Shown: positions 52,779-61,017 of the stretch, piece by piece | Position numbering within the stretch: position 1 is the stretch's first letter | Layout of the letters: every line of letters begins with the position of its first letter | Source: Lentzea cavernae | GTDB taxonomy: Bacteria > Actinomycetota > Actinomycetes > Mycobacteriales > Pseudonocardiaceae | Direction of reading: 5' to 3' | DNA length: 64,000 nucleotides | Assembly (NCBI RefSeq): GCF_014653695.1 | Contig: NZ_BNAR01000003.1 | Span: forward strand, 62,001-126,000 | Position numbers and translations under genes: made by a program | The notes under the pieces: model-generated | Databases searched by the model: none | The model's input: the letters and a program-made list of their open reading frames with translations, nothing else | Told to the model about the DNA's origin: nothing

Positions 52779-52834
52779 AACCGCTCCCCGGAGAGTCAGA
52801 ACTGGAATTCCAGTCCGACCTCCGGGGAGCGGTT
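52779..52834 (-). terminator. Rho-independent terminator of ponA
   Basis: aaccgctccccgga (52779-52792) and tccggggagcggtt (52821-52834) form a 14-bp stem. The intervening sequence contains a second palindrome, actggaattccagt. Read on the minus strand, the stem is followed by a run of six T, and it starts 25 bp after the ponA stop. Confidence 0.9.
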
Positions 52835-52859
52835 CGTGTGCACCGAGCCCCCGAGGGGA

Positions 52860-55649
52860 TCAGCCTTCGCCGGGGCTACCACCCCTGGGGCGACCGCTGG
52901 TCGACGGATCGGGGTCGTCCGACGGGTCCGGGCAGTTGATGTTCGGGATGCAACCGCCGGGGGGCTGCGGCTTCGTCTGCGACGGCTTGCCGGGCTCCGA
53001 GGTCTGCGACGGCGGCTGCTCGGCGCTCGACGGCTTGTTGTTGCTCGACGGGATCACCGGCGGGTCGGACTTGCGCGGCGGGTTGAAGTTGCCCAGCGGG
53101 TTCGGCTTCGGGAACGCTTCCTTCTGCGCGCCCGCGAGTGCCCCGTCCATGAACTTCTTCCACATCAGGCCGGGCAGACCGGAGCCGAAGACGGCCCTGC
53201 CGGTCTTGTCCTTGATGGCCACGTTGCCCTGGTCCTTGCCGACCCACACGGAGGCGGACAGCTGCGGCGTGTAGCCGACCATCCAGGCCTTCGAGTTCTG
53301 GTCGAGGCTGCCGGGGAGCTCGTGCGTACCGGTCTTGCCGGCACACGGACGGCCGCCGGCGCACGCGATGGCGCCCGACGGGATCTCCTTCAACGTCTCG
53401 GTGACGTTGTCGGCGATGTCGCGGCTCTTCGTCTCCACCGGGTCGAACGCCGGGACCGGCTTGTCGACGTGCTGGTAGAGGACGTCACCGGTCGGTCCCA
53501 CGATCTTCGTGACGAAGAACGGTTCGCGGTAGATGCCGCGGGCCGCGAACGTGGCGTACGCCGAGGCCATGTCGAACGGCCGCACCTGGGCGCTGTCGGC
53601 GCCGATGGCGATACCGGCGGTGGGAGCGTTGCCGCCCTCGCCGACCAGCGTCTGCTTCTCCTGGCCGCCGACCCGCACGACCTTCGGGATGCCCGCCGCG
53701 TGCGCCGCGTCGGCCACGGCCTTGGTGCCCGTGCCCTCCGGACCCGCCACCATGTCGTAGAACACGGTGTTGAGGGACTCCTTCATGGCCTGCTTGATCG
53801 GGCACTGCTTGCCGCACTGGCTGGAGCCCGCGTTGCGGACCTCGACGCCGGCGATCTTGCGCGGGGTGGCGTCGTAGGTGTCGCCGATCCCCTTGCCCGC
53901 CTTCAGCGCCGCCACCAGGTCGAACGGCTTGAACGACGAGCCGGCCTCCTGGATCGTGCCCTTGGCGTAGTCGATGCCCTTGAGGCCTTCCTTGCCCGGG
54001 TAGTAGGCCTTGACGGCACCGGACTGCGGCTCGATCGCGCTGAGCGACGTGCGCAGGTCCGGGTCCTGGCCCTCCATCACGGAGTTCACGGCGTCGAGCG
54101 CGGCCTGCTGCATCTTCGGGTCGATCGTCGTGGTGACGGTGACGCCTTCCTTCTGCGCCTTCTCCATCGTCAGACCGATGAGCTCGCTGTCGATCTCGTT
54201 CTGGACCTGCTGGCTCACGCGGGCGAGCGGGCCGTCGAGGCTCGCGGGCTGCGTCTGCTCGAACGGCAGCGGCGTCGGGTACTGCCGGGCGTCGTAGTCC
54301 GCCTGGCTGATCCACCCCTTCTCGCGCATCTGCTTCATCACGAACTCCCAGCGCTTCTTCGCGTGCTCCTCGTCCTCCGACCAGGAGGGGATCTGGATCA
54401 TGCCCGCGATGAAAGCGGCCTCGGAGGGCGTGAGGTCCTTCATCTGCTTGTCGTAGTAGACCTGCGACGCGGCCTTCATGCCGTTCGCGCCACGACCGAA
54501 GTACACCGTGTTCATGTACGCGGTGAGGATCGTGTTGTGGTCCGACTCGTTGCTCATCTTGTAGGCCTTGACGAGCTCCGTGAACTTACGGGTCAGCGTC
54601 GGGGCCTCGTTGTTCGTGGCCTTCTTGATGTACTGCTGCGTCAGGCCGGAACCACCCGAGCTGCCGCCGGTCGCCTGGATCCAGACGGCGCGGACGATCG
54701 CCTTCGCGTCGAAGCCGGGGTTGTCGTAGAAGTTCGCGTCCTCGGCGGCCATGACGGCCTGCTTGACGGTGTCCGGGAGCTCCTCGTACGTGAGCAGCGT
54801 GCGGTTCTCACCGGGCGAGGTGATCTTGCCCATCTCGGAGCTGTCGGAGTAGAGCAGCGTGATCGTCTTGTCCTGCCCGGCCGCGATCTTGTCCGGCCGG
54901 GGCCAGTCGACGAGCGGGTACGCGACCGCCACGGCGATCACGGGGCCCAGGATCATCAGGCCGATCGCGACGAACGCGCCGATCCGGACGCGCTTCCAGA
55001 TCTTCTTCTTGCGCAGACGACGCTCCTCCTCTTCGGTGAGCTCCGGCTCGTCGTCGTACTCGTAGTCGTCGTCATCGTCGCCGACACCGGCCATGAGGAA
55101 CTCGTCCTCCGGCTCGCGGTGGGTGATGAGCTCGGGCTCGCGCTGCGTCGGCCGGTTGACCGGCGGCATCTGCGTGGTGCGTTCCTCACCGGGCTTGCGC
55201 GGGGGAACGGGACGGCCGGGACCACCGGGACCGCCCTGGGGACCGCCAGGACCGCCGGGCCCACCGGGGCGGCGTGCGCCGGGGGGCGGGGCGATCGGCA
55301 TGCCGCCGGGAGGCGTCGGAGGACGGCCGGGGCCGCCCGGGGGACCACCCGGTCCGCCCTGAGGGCCGCCGGGACCGTTCACGGGCCCCTGCGGACGGCC
55401 TGGACCGCCCTGCGGCACACCGGGCCCACCCTGCGGACCGCCTGGTCCGTTCGGGCGGCGCGGGGGCTGCTGTTGTGGGAAACCACCGGGCGGCGTGCCA
55501 CCCTGGGGAGGGCGCGCGAAACCGCCGGGCGGGGTGCCCGGTCGCGGCTGATTCGGGACATCGCGCCTCGTGCCGCCGCCGTCCGGGTCGTCCCCGGTCG
55601 GCCACTGCGGCTCGCCTCCGCGCTGCCGGTCATCATGCTGGTCGTTCAC
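52860..55649 (-). CDS. ponA: Class A penicillin-binding protein (transglycosylase/transpeptidase)
   Basis: A 929-residue bifunctional cell wall synthase. The N-terminal ~190 residues are a Pro/Gly-rich cytoplasmic region with many 'GGPGGPQGGPG' repeats and an acidic stretch ('EDEFLMAGVGDDDDDYEYDD'). One membrane helix follows, near 'VRIGAFVAIGLMILGPVIAV'. The GT51 domain then appears ('AAEDANFYDNPGFDAKAIVR', 'GGSGLTQQYIKKATNNE'). The transpeptidase domain has the nucleophile in 'EAGSSFKPFDL', 'SLN' and 'KTGT' ('PCAGKTGTHELPG'). The C-terminus is a Pro/Ser-rich tail. It is syntenic with M. tuberculosis ponA1 and adjacent to DUF5318 as there. Confidence 0.95.
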   Translation of the reverse strand: MNDQHDDRQRGGEPQWPTGDDPDGGGTRRDVPNQPRPGTPPGGFARPPQGGTPPGGFPQQQPPRRPNGPGGPQGGPGVPQGGPGRPQGPVNGPGGPQGGPGGPPGGPGRPPTPPGGMPIAPPPGARRPGGPGGPGGPQGGPGGPGRPVPPRKPGEERTTQMPPVNRPTQREPELITHREPEDEFLMAGVGDDDDDYEYDDEPELTEEEERRLRKKKIWKRVRIGAFVAIGLMILGPVIAVAVAYPLVDWPRPDKIAAGQDKTITLLYSDSSEMGKITSPGENRTLLTYEELPDTVKQAVMAAEDANFYDNPGFDAKAIVRAVWIQATGGSSGGSGLTQQYIKKATNNEAPTLTRKFTELVKAYKMSNESDHNTILTAYMNTVYFGRGANGMKAASQVYYDKQMKDLTPSEAAFIAGMIQIPSWSEDEEHAKKRWEFVMKQMREKGWISQADYDARQYPTPLPFEQTQPASLDGPLARVSQQVQNEIDSELIGLTMEKAQKEGVTVTTTIDPKMQQAALDAVNSVMEGQDPDLRTSLSAIEPQSGAVKAYYPGKEGLKGIDYAKGTIQEAGSSFKPFDLVAALKAGKGIGDTYDATPRKIAGVEVRNAGSSQCGKQCPIKQAMKESLNTVFYDMVAGPEGTGTKAVADAAHAAGIPKVVRVGGQEKQTLVGEGGNAPTAGIAIGADSAQVRPFDMASAYATFAARGIYREPFFVTKIVGPTGDVLYQHVDKPVPAFDPVETKSRDIADNVTETLKEIPSGAIACAGGRPCAGKTGTHELPGSLDQNSKAWMVGYTPQLSASVWVGKDQGNVAIKDKTGRAVFGSGLPGLMWKKFMDGALAGAQKEAFPKPNPLGNFNPPRKSDPPVIPSSNNKPSSAEQPPSQTSEPGKPSQTKPQPPGGCIPNINCPDPSDDPDPSTSGRPRGGSPGEG

Positions 55650-55729
55650 GTGAAAAGGCCTCCCAGACCGGCGTGCTTCAGCACACGGTTCGGTGGTCGT
55701 ACTTCATTCGGAGCAGTGTCACCTGTAGG

Positions 55730-56128
55730 TCATTCCGCCGCAGTCCTCCTGCGTGGCTTTTCCAGCCCACGCTTCCCCAGGACGTATGACTGCACCAGGT
55801 GGTTCCAACTGCACGTGCGACAAACTTCAACGAGGTACACGGAGAACTCTTCGAAGAGGTTCGCCATCTTCACCAGTTCTTCAGGCGTGCGCGCCGAGCC
55901 GGCCGCGTGCTTGAGCTCGTCACCGTAGACCCACGCGACGTGGGTCAGCGGTTCCTTGCGGCACACCGGGCAGGGCACTTGCGTCGCCGTTCCGTGGAAC
56001 TTCGCAGCTCGCAGCAGGTACGGGTTCGCGTCGCAGACCTCCATGGTGCCCGTGCGACCGGCATAGACCTCCGCCAGCAGCGCACGGCGCTGCAGCGAGT
56101 AGTCCACCACCTGTCGTTGGGTCAACAC
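55730..56128 (-). CDS. DUF5318 conserved protein
   Basis: A 132-residue cytosolic protein with the family's Cys pairs 'VPCPVCRKEPLTHVAWVYGD' and 'VEVCRTCSWNHLVQSYVLG', which look like a zinc ribbon. It starts at GTG 56128 ('LTQRQVVDYSLQRRALLAEV'). It is next to ponA in mycobacteria (Rv0049 beside ponA1) and here, 80 bp upstream of ponA on the same strand. Function unknown; conserved linkage suggests a cell wall role. Confidence 0.87.
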   Translation of the reverse strand: MLTQRQVVDYSLQRRALLAEVYAGRTGTMEVCDANPYLLRAAKFHGTATQVPCPVCRKEPLTHVAWVYGDELKHAAGSARTPEELVKMANLFEEFSVYLVEVCRTCSWNHLVQSYVLGKRGLEKPRRRTAAE

Positions 56129-56242
56129 GTCACCAGAGTACGTGCCGGGCGCTTTTCGATGATGGGCCGTTCAGGGCAGCAGTCCCCGACGCGGTATCAC
56201 GGTGTGCCACATCCCACAGTTGTAAGGGGCACGCGATGTATC

Positions 56243-56273
56243 GCACCGATATAATCACCTCACCTATCGGTGC
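56243..56273. promoter_or_regulatory. PadR promoter with TATAAT inside an inverted repeat
   Basis: gcaccgata (56243-56251) and tatcggtgc (56265-56273) are perfect 9-bp arms with a 13-nt spacer. The perfect -10 hexamer TATAAT (56250-56255) overlaps the left arm, so transcription should start near 56262, inside the dyad. This fits autorepression by the PadR regulator encoded 20 bp downstream. Confidence 0.75.
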
Positions 56274-56292
56274 AGGTGCGGGGAGGTGACTC

Positions 56293-56832
56293 GTGATCGA
56301 GTTCGCGCTGCTCGGCCTGCTGCACGAGGCGCCCATGCACGGCTACGAGCTGCGCAAGCGCTTGCATGACCTGCTCGGAGCGTTTCGCGCGTTCTCCTAC
56401 GGATCGCTGTACCCAACACTGCGGCGACTCCAGAGGGCGGGCCTGATCGTGGAGGAAGGGCCGGAGGAATCGGCTCTTGCTTGGGGACGTCGGGCACGCA
56501 AGGTCTACGAGCTCACACCGGAGGGCAAGGAGCGGTTCGCTGACCTCCTGGCCAACGCGGGGCCGCAGACCTGGGACGACGACTCGTTCGGAGTCCACCT
56601 GGCGTTCTTCTCGCGCACGCCGGCCGACGTCAGGATGCGCATCCTGGAAGGCCGCCGGCGGCGTGTCGAAGAACGCAGGGAGGGGCTGCGCGAGCGGCTC
56701 ACGCGCACGGGCGAGCAGATCGACCGCTACACCCGTGAGCTGCACAGCCAGGGCCTGGAGAGCACGGAGCGCGAGGTGCGGTGGCTCAACGAGCTCATCG
56801 CGCACGAGAAGTCCGAGCAGGACGAGCAGTAA
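56293..56832 (+). CDS. PadR family transcriptional regulator
   Basis: A 179-residue regulator. The winged helix N-terminal domain is '[20 protein letters not shown]' with '[20 protein letters not shown]', and the C-terminal helical dimerisation domain is the Vir type ('[20 protein letters not shown]'). It is the counterpart of M. tuberculosis Rv0047c, next to ino1. The strong promoter with a dyad over the -10 suggests self-repression. GGGGAGGTG precedes the GTG. It may share a transcript with ino1, which starts 29 bp downstream and thus would be regulated with it. Confidence 0.9.
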   Translation: MIEFALLGLLHEAPMHGYELRKRLHDLLGAFRAFSYGSLYPTLRRLQRAGLIVEEGPEESALAWGRRARKVYELTPEGKERFADLLANAGPQTWDDDSFGVHLAFFSRTPADVRMRILEGRRRRVEERREGLRERLTRTGEQIDRYTRELHSQGLESTEREVRWLNELIAHEKSEQDEQ

Positions 56833-56861
56833 CTCACATGTTGATCAAGGAGGACTCGGCA

Positions 56862-57947
56862 ATGGGCGAAAACCGCCGCACCGTTCGAGTGGCCATCGTC
56901 GGGGTTGGCAACTGCGCGGCGTCGCTGGTGCAGGGCGTCCACTACTACCGCGACGCCGACCCGAACACCCGCGTGCCCGGCCTGATGCACGTGCAGTTCG
57001 GCGACTACCACGTGCGCGATGTCGAGTTCGTCGCAGCGTTCGACGTGGACGCGAAGAAGGTCGGTGTCGACCTCTCGGAGGCCATCGGGGCCAGCGAGAA
57101 CAACACCATCAAGATCGCGGACGTGCCGCCGCTCGGCGTCGTCGTCCAGCGCGGTCACACCTACGACGGTCTCGGGAAGTTCTACCGGGAGACGATCGAG
57201 GAGTCCGACGCCGAGCCGGTCGACGTCGTCGCCGCGCTGCGCGAGGCCGAGGTCGACGTGCTGGTCTCGTACCTGCCCGTGGGTTCCGAGGACGCGGACC
57301 GCTTCTACGCCCAGGCCGCGATCGACGCCGGTGTGGCGTTCGTCAACGCCCTGCCCGTCTTCATCGCGTCGGACCCCGAGTGGGCGGAGAAGTTCCGCGC
57401 GGCCGGCGTCCCGATCGTCGGTGACGACATCAAGTCCCAGGTCGGCGCCACCATCACGCACCGCGTGCTGGCGAAGCTGTTCGAGGACCGCGGTGTCCAG
57501 CTCGACCGCACCATGCAGCTCAACGTGGGCGGCAACATGGACTTCCTGAACATGAAGGAACTGGAGCGCCTGGAGTCCAAGAAGGTCTCCAAGACCCAGG
57601 CCGTCACGTCCCAGGTGGACCGCGAGATGGGCAAGCGCAACGTCCACATCGGCCCGTCCGACTACGTGGCGTGGCTCGACGACCGCAAGTGGGCCTACGT
57701 GCGCCTCGAGGGCCGCGCGTTCGGCGACGTCCCGCTGAACCTCGAGTACAAGCTCGAGGTCTGGGACTCCCCGAACTCCGCGGGCATCATCATCGACGCG
57801 GTCCGCGCGGCGAAGATCGCCCTCGACCGGGGCATCGGCGGCCCGATCCTCTCGGCGTCGTCGTACTTCATGAAGTCCCCGCCCGTGCAGTACTCGGACT
57901 CCGAGGCGCACGAGGCCGTCGAGAAGTTCATCCGCGGCGAAGCCTGA
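56862..57947 (+). CDS. ino1: Inositol-3-phosphate synthase
   Basis: A 361-residue enzyme that converts glucose-6-phosphate to 1L-myo-inositol 1-phosphate with NAD as a transient oxidant. This is the first step to phosphatidylinositol and mycothiol in actinobacteria. The NAD-binding segment is '[17 protein letters not shown]', and the conserved C-terminal blocks include '[10 protein letters not shown]', '[10 protein letters not shown]' and '[20 protein letters not shown]'. AAGGAGG at 56847-56853 sets the ATG at 56862. It follows padR as in mycobacteria and ends before a strong hairpin. Confidence 0.95.
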   Translation: MGENRRTVRVAIVGVGNCAASLVQGVHYYRDADPNTRVPGLMHVQFGDYHVRDVEFVAAFDVDAKKVGVDLSEAIGASENNTIKIADVPPLGVVVQRGHTYDGLGKFYRETIEESDAEPVDVVAALREAEVDVLVSYLPVGSEDADRFYAQAAIDAGVAFVNALPVFIASDPEWAEKFRAAGVPIVGDDIKSQVGATITHRVLAKLFEDRGVQLDRTMQLNVGGNMDFLNMKELERLESKKVSKTQAVTSQVDREMGKRNVHIGPSDYVAWLDDRKWAYVRLEGRAFGDVPLNLEYKLEVWDSPNSAGIIIDAVRAAKIALDRGIGGPILSASSYFMKSPPVQYSDSEAHEAVEKFIRGEA

Positions 57948-57958
57948 TCACGTGAGAA

Positions 57959-57987
57959 GCCGCCTTCCCGTTCGCCGGGAAGGCGGC
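57959..57987. terminator. Bidirectional terminator between ino1 and the SDR gene
   Basis: gccgccttcccg (57959-57970) and cgggaaggcggc (57976-57987) give a perfect 12-bp stem with a 5-nt loop. It lies 11 bp after the ino1 stop and 10 bp from the convergent SDR stop. It can serve both transcripts. Confidence 0.85.
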
Positions 57988-57997
57988 CTCCTCGCTG

Positions 57998-58732
57998 CTA
58001 CCGCTTCGAGAGCCGCAGCTTCTGCCAGCTGCCGTCCGCGGTCCACCCGCCGTCAACGGGCAACGCGACCCCGTTGACGTACCTGGAGTTGTCGCTCGCC
58101 AGGAACCGCACGGCCTGAGCGATGTCGTCCGGCGCGGCGAACCGTCCCGCGGGCACGTGCTCGGTGATGTCGTCGTCGACGTAGTACCCACCGGCCTGCG
58201 ACTCGACGTCCATCTCCGTCTTGACCCAGCCGGGGCACACGGCGTTGACCCGGATCCCCCGCCCGCCCCACTCGACGGCGAGCGTGCGCGTCAACCCGAT
58301 CAACCCGTGCTTCGTCGTGTTGTAGGCCGCCCGGTCCGCCACCCCCTGCAACCCGGCGACGGACGCGATGTTGACGACACTGCCGCTCCGCTGCTCGAGC
58401 ATGACCTTGCCCAGCGCCTGCGTGAGCAGGAACGGCCCGGTCAGATTCACCGCCATGATCCGTTCCCACTGCTCGAGAGTGGTGTCCTCGAACGGCACGA
58501 TGCCCGCGATCCCCGCGTTGTTGACCAACACGTCCACCCGGCCATAAGTGCTCGTGACGTTGTCCGTCAGCCGCTGCACGTCCGCAGCGCTCGCCACGTT
58601 GCCGACGATCCCGTCCTTGCTCTCCTGCAGGTCGAAGCCGACGACGGCGTACCCGTCCTCGCGCAGCACGTCGGCGATCCGCAGACCCATGCCCTGCGCG
58701 GTACCGGTGACCACAGCAACTCGTTGCGTCAT
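57998..58732 (-). CDS. SDR family oxidoreductase
   Basis: A 244-residue classical short-chain dehydrogenase. The nucleotide-binding motif is 'VVTGTAQGMGLRIADVLRED', NNAG is 'LVNNAGIAG', the catalytic Ser is in 'VVNIASVAG', and Tyr/Lys in 'AAYNTTKHGLIGLTRTLAVE'. The C-terminal 'PVDGGW' is typical of the FabG-like group. The substrate is not predictable. ATG 58732 gives 'MTQRVAVVTGTAQGMG', the standard distance to the Rossmann motif. It follows the PRTase gene with 17 bp between, so read-through transcription from the SOS cassette is possible. Confidence 0.88.
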   Translation of the reverse strand: MTQRVAVVTGTAQGMGLRIADVLREDGYAVVGFDLQESKDGIVGNVASAADVQRLTDNVTSTYGRVDVLVNNAGIAGIVPFEDTTLEQWERIMAVNLTGPFLLTQALGKVMLEQRSGSVVNIASVAGLQGVADRAAYNTTKHGLIGLTRTLAVEWGGRGIRVNAVCPGWVKTEMDVESQAGGYYVDDDITEHVPAGRFAAPDDIAQAVRFLASDNSRYVNGVALPVDGGWTADGSWQKLRLSKR

Positions 58733-58749
58733 GCGGGCCACGCTAGGCA

Positions 58750-59439
58750 TCAGCCCGGTCGGCAGACAACGCAGACGTCCCAGCTGAACGCACCGGGTGA
58801 TCCGGCATCGACCCGCCGTCCGATCACGAGGCCGGTGACGCGAGCTGCTCCGGCGCGCTTGAGGGCGATGGCGGACGACTGGAGACTGGCTCCAGACGTC
58901 CACTGGTCGTCGACCAGCAGGATCCTCCTGCCCCGGACATCGGTGCGGACCGCGTACTCGTCCGGCCGCAACAACCGGGTGTTGCCGGCGGAGGTGCCGA
59001 GCACTTCGGCGAAGTGAGCGCGGGTGATGGCGAGGCGTCGTCCGAGAACGTCGACGAGCGGATGGCCGTGTGCTCGTCGCCTCGTGCTCGGAACGACGGT
59101 CACGAGGTCGAACTCGGCCAAGCAGCGCTGGTGTCCGGCGAGGAAGGTCGCGAGGACGGCGGCGAGCTCGTTGGTGAACTGCTTTCGCACTGCCGAGTTG
59201 CCGCTGTTCTTGTAGTTCCCCAGCACGTGGACGAGCTGACCGCCTTCCACCGCCATGGAGATCGGCACGACCTCGTCCACCAGTTCGGCGCCGTGCGCCC
59301 GGATGTGCTGATTGCACTGCCAGCACCGGGCGAAGCCTTCCGCGGGCCTGCGACACACCACGCACACGCCCGCCTCGCGCGCCGGCGGCGGAACGAGGAC
59401 GTTGAGGTAGCTCTCGGAGATGCGGTTGAGAGGACTCAC
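58750..59439 (-). CDS. ComF-like phosphoribosyltransferase with N-terminal zinc ribbon
   Basis: A 229-residue protein. Residues 24-45 hold two Cys pairs ('VCVVCRRPAEGFARCWQCNQ') like the zinc ribbon of ComF. The type I phosphoribosyltransferase domain follows: 'LVTVVPSTRRRAHGHPLVDV' and the PRPP-binding loop 'ILLVDDQWTSGASLQSSAIA'. ComF proteins act with DprA in DNA uptake or in less understood nucleotide reactions. It begins with GTG 1 bp after the stop of the DprA-like gene, so the two are one transcription unit, which has a LexA box at its head. PRPP-dependent activity is likely; the acceptor is unknown. Confidence 0.85.
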   Translation of the reverse strand: MSPLNRISESYLNVLVPPPAREAGVCVVCRRPAEGFARCWQCNQHIRAHGAELVDEVVPISMAVEGGQLVHVLGNYKNSGNSAVRKQFTNELAAVLATFLAGHQRCLAEFDLVTVVPSTRRRAHGHPLVDVLGRRLAITRAHFAEVLGTSAGNTRLLRPDEYAVRTDVRGRRILLVDDQWTSGASLQSSAIALKRAGAARVTGLVIGRRVDAGSPGAFSWDVCVVCRPG

Positions 59440-59440
59440 G

Positions 59441-60340
59441 TCAGAGGTCGATCAGGTCCGGCACTCCGGCACGCAGCTCGTCGAGCACGCGCATCAGGTG
59501 GTCGGGACCTTCGAGGACCGTCGTGTTCGGCCGCTCGGACAACTCCCGGCCCCACGTCGTGCCGAACACGACCTCGGGCAGCAGGAAGACGTGCCGGCCG
59601 TGCTCCAAGGCGAGACGCGCCTGGATGCGAGTGCCGCTGTGCTCCCCGGCCTCCACGACGACAGTCGCGACGCTGCAGCCGCTCATGACGGCGTTGCGCA
59701 TCGGGAAGTGGTGCTTGGCGGGACCGGCGTCCGGCCAGAACTGGGACAGCACCGCACCGCTCCTGGCGATCTCCTGCTGGAGATCCGCGTTCTCCGCCGG
59801 GTAGCAGCGCCGCAGGCCCGTGCCCACCACGGAGACCGTTCGGCCTCCGGCGTCCACGACGGCTCGGTGCGCGGCCGTGTCGACGCCCGCCGCGAGTCCG
59901 CTGTAGACCGTGATGTCGTGCTTGGTCAGTGTCGTCGCGATCTCGCGCGTGATGTGGAGCCCTCGCGCGCTCGCGTGCCTGCTGCCGACGACCGCGACGC
60001 CGAACTGGTCCGCGGGGGCGAGAAAGCCCTTGCAGGTCAGGAAAGGCGGGCGCTGGTGCACCATGAGCAGCTGGACCGGGTACTCCTCGTCCAGCACGGT
60101 GACGAGGTGAATGCCCTCGCCCGCCCAGGACTCGATCTCCTCCACGACCAGTTCCAGGCGGCCCGCTACGTCAGGAGCGAGGTGGTCCAGCGTCGGCTGG
60201 TCGGGAGTGAGCAGCGCCTCCAGCACGGACAGGGCGGAGCCGGCGTCCTCCACGGCGCTCGTGACGTCGGCCCAGCCGCGTTCGCTGTCGCGAAGTGCGA
60301 GCAGGAGCGCTGCCTGTTCACGCCGGTTCACCACTGCCAC
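59441..60340 (-). CDS. DprA/Smf-like SLOG-domain protein
   Basis: A 299-residue protein with the DprA Rossmann-like fold: 'FGVAVVGSRHASARGLHI', 'VYSGLAAGVDTAAHRAVVDA', 'GTGLRRCYPAEN', 'HHFPMRNAVMSGCSVATVVV' and 'EAGEHSGTRIQARLALEHG'. It lacks the C-terminal winged helix of many DprA proteins. It is probably not the housekeeping dprA, which in actinobacteria normally sits near topA/yifB-type genes. Pairing with a PRTase and an SOS box suggests a stress or defence role in sensing single-stranded DNA or nucleotides. GTG 60340 is possible, but a TAGGAT -10 at 60341-60346 would place transcription at about 60334, making GTG 60334 or 60331 a likely leaderless start. Confidence 0.85.
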   Translation of the reverse strand: MAVVNRREQAALLLALRDSERGWADVTSAVEDAGSALSVLEALLTPDQPTLDHLAPDVAGRLELVVEEIESWAGEGIHLVTVLDEEYPVQLLMVHQRPPFLTCKGFLAPADQFGVAVVGSRHASARGLHITREIATTLTKHDITVYSGLAAGVDTAAHRAVVDAGGRTVSVVGTGLRRCYPAENADLQQEIARSGAVLSQFWPDAGPAKHHFPMRNAVMSGCSVATVVVEAGEHSGTRIQARLALEHGRHVFLLPEVVFGTTWGRELSERPNTTVLEGPDHLMRVLDELRAGVPDLIDL

Positions 60341-60346
60341 ATCCTA

Positions 60347-60362
60347 TCGAACACAGGTTCGA
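60347..60362 (-). promoter_or_regulatory. LexA (SOS) box of the dprA-like operon
   Basis: tcgaacacaggttcga matches the actinobacterial SOS box TCGAAC-N4-GTTCGA at all twelve defined positions. It abuts a -10-like TAGGAT (60341-60346, minus strand) of the DprA-like gene. A second dyad, ttcgac/gtcgaa (60358-60363 and 60371-60376), overlaps it. LexA repression with induction by DNA damage is expected. The plus-strand gene at 60412 could also be affected. Confidence 0.85.
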
Positions 60363-60411
60363 CTCGCTGGGTCGAATCGCCTGAAAGTGGGCGAGTCTAA
60401 CCGCGGAAGCG

Positions 60412-61017
60412 GTGATCACCGCTAACTTCGGCCCGGTGCGCACGCTGCTCGTCGCCCTCCCCGGCCTGGTCCTCGCCGGCATCGGCCTGACCCACCCGCA
60501 CCACCTGGACGCGTCGACCGCCCAGTGGTGGCAGAACATGCACATCATCCTGGCGGTGATCTTCCCGCTCCTCGGCGCCGCCCAATGGGTCCTGCTCACC
60601 GACAGCCCGAAGCCCGTCCGCTACCTCGGCCGCGCGGCCACCTTCGGCTACGTCGTCTTCTACGGCGCCCTCGACGCGCTGGCCGGCATCGGTGGCGGCG
60701 CGCTGGCCATCGCCAACGGCGGCCGTTCCCCCTCCGACGCGCCCATCTTCAAGATCGGCAACCAGCTCGGAACCGTCGGCGCGTGGTGCTTCTTCGCCGC
60801 CAGCGTCGCGATCGCGGTGTGCGCACTGATCGACAACCGCCTCAAGGCGATCCCGGGAGCCGCGTTCCTGCTCCCGGGCAGCTACCTGTTCCTGAGCAGC
60901 CACATCTACTGGCCGAAGGGCGTCCTCGCCTGCGCCTGCATCGCGATCGGCATGGCCGCGACCAGCTACGCCAGCGCGTCCGGCAGCTCCCCGATCGAAC
61001 CCAGCACCCGCACCTGA
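60412..61017 (+). CDS. Multi-pass membrane protein of unknown function
   Basis: A 201-residue protein with five or six hydrophobic helices: 'LLVALPGLVLAGIGLTHP', 'WQNMHIILAVIFPLLGAAQW', 'FGYVVFYGALDALAGIGGG', 'AWCFFAASVAIAVCALIDN', 'GAAFLLPGSYLFLSSHIYWP'. A histidine cluster after the first helix ('THPHHLDASTAQWW') could bind metal. I do not recognise the family. The GTG start is at 60412; it is divergent from the SOS-controlled DprA-like gene. Its 3' end overlaps the convergent HAD gene by 52 bp. Confidence 0.6.
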   Translation: MITANFGPVRTLLVALPGLVLAGIGLTHPHHLDASTAQWWQNMHIILAVIFPLLGAAQWVLLTDSPKPVRYLGRAATFGYVVFYGALDALAGIGGGALAIANGGRSPSDAPIFKIGNQLGTVGAWCFFAASVAIAVCALIDNRLKAIPGAAFLLPGSYLFLSSHIYWPKGVLACACIAIGMAATSYASASGSSPIEPSTRT

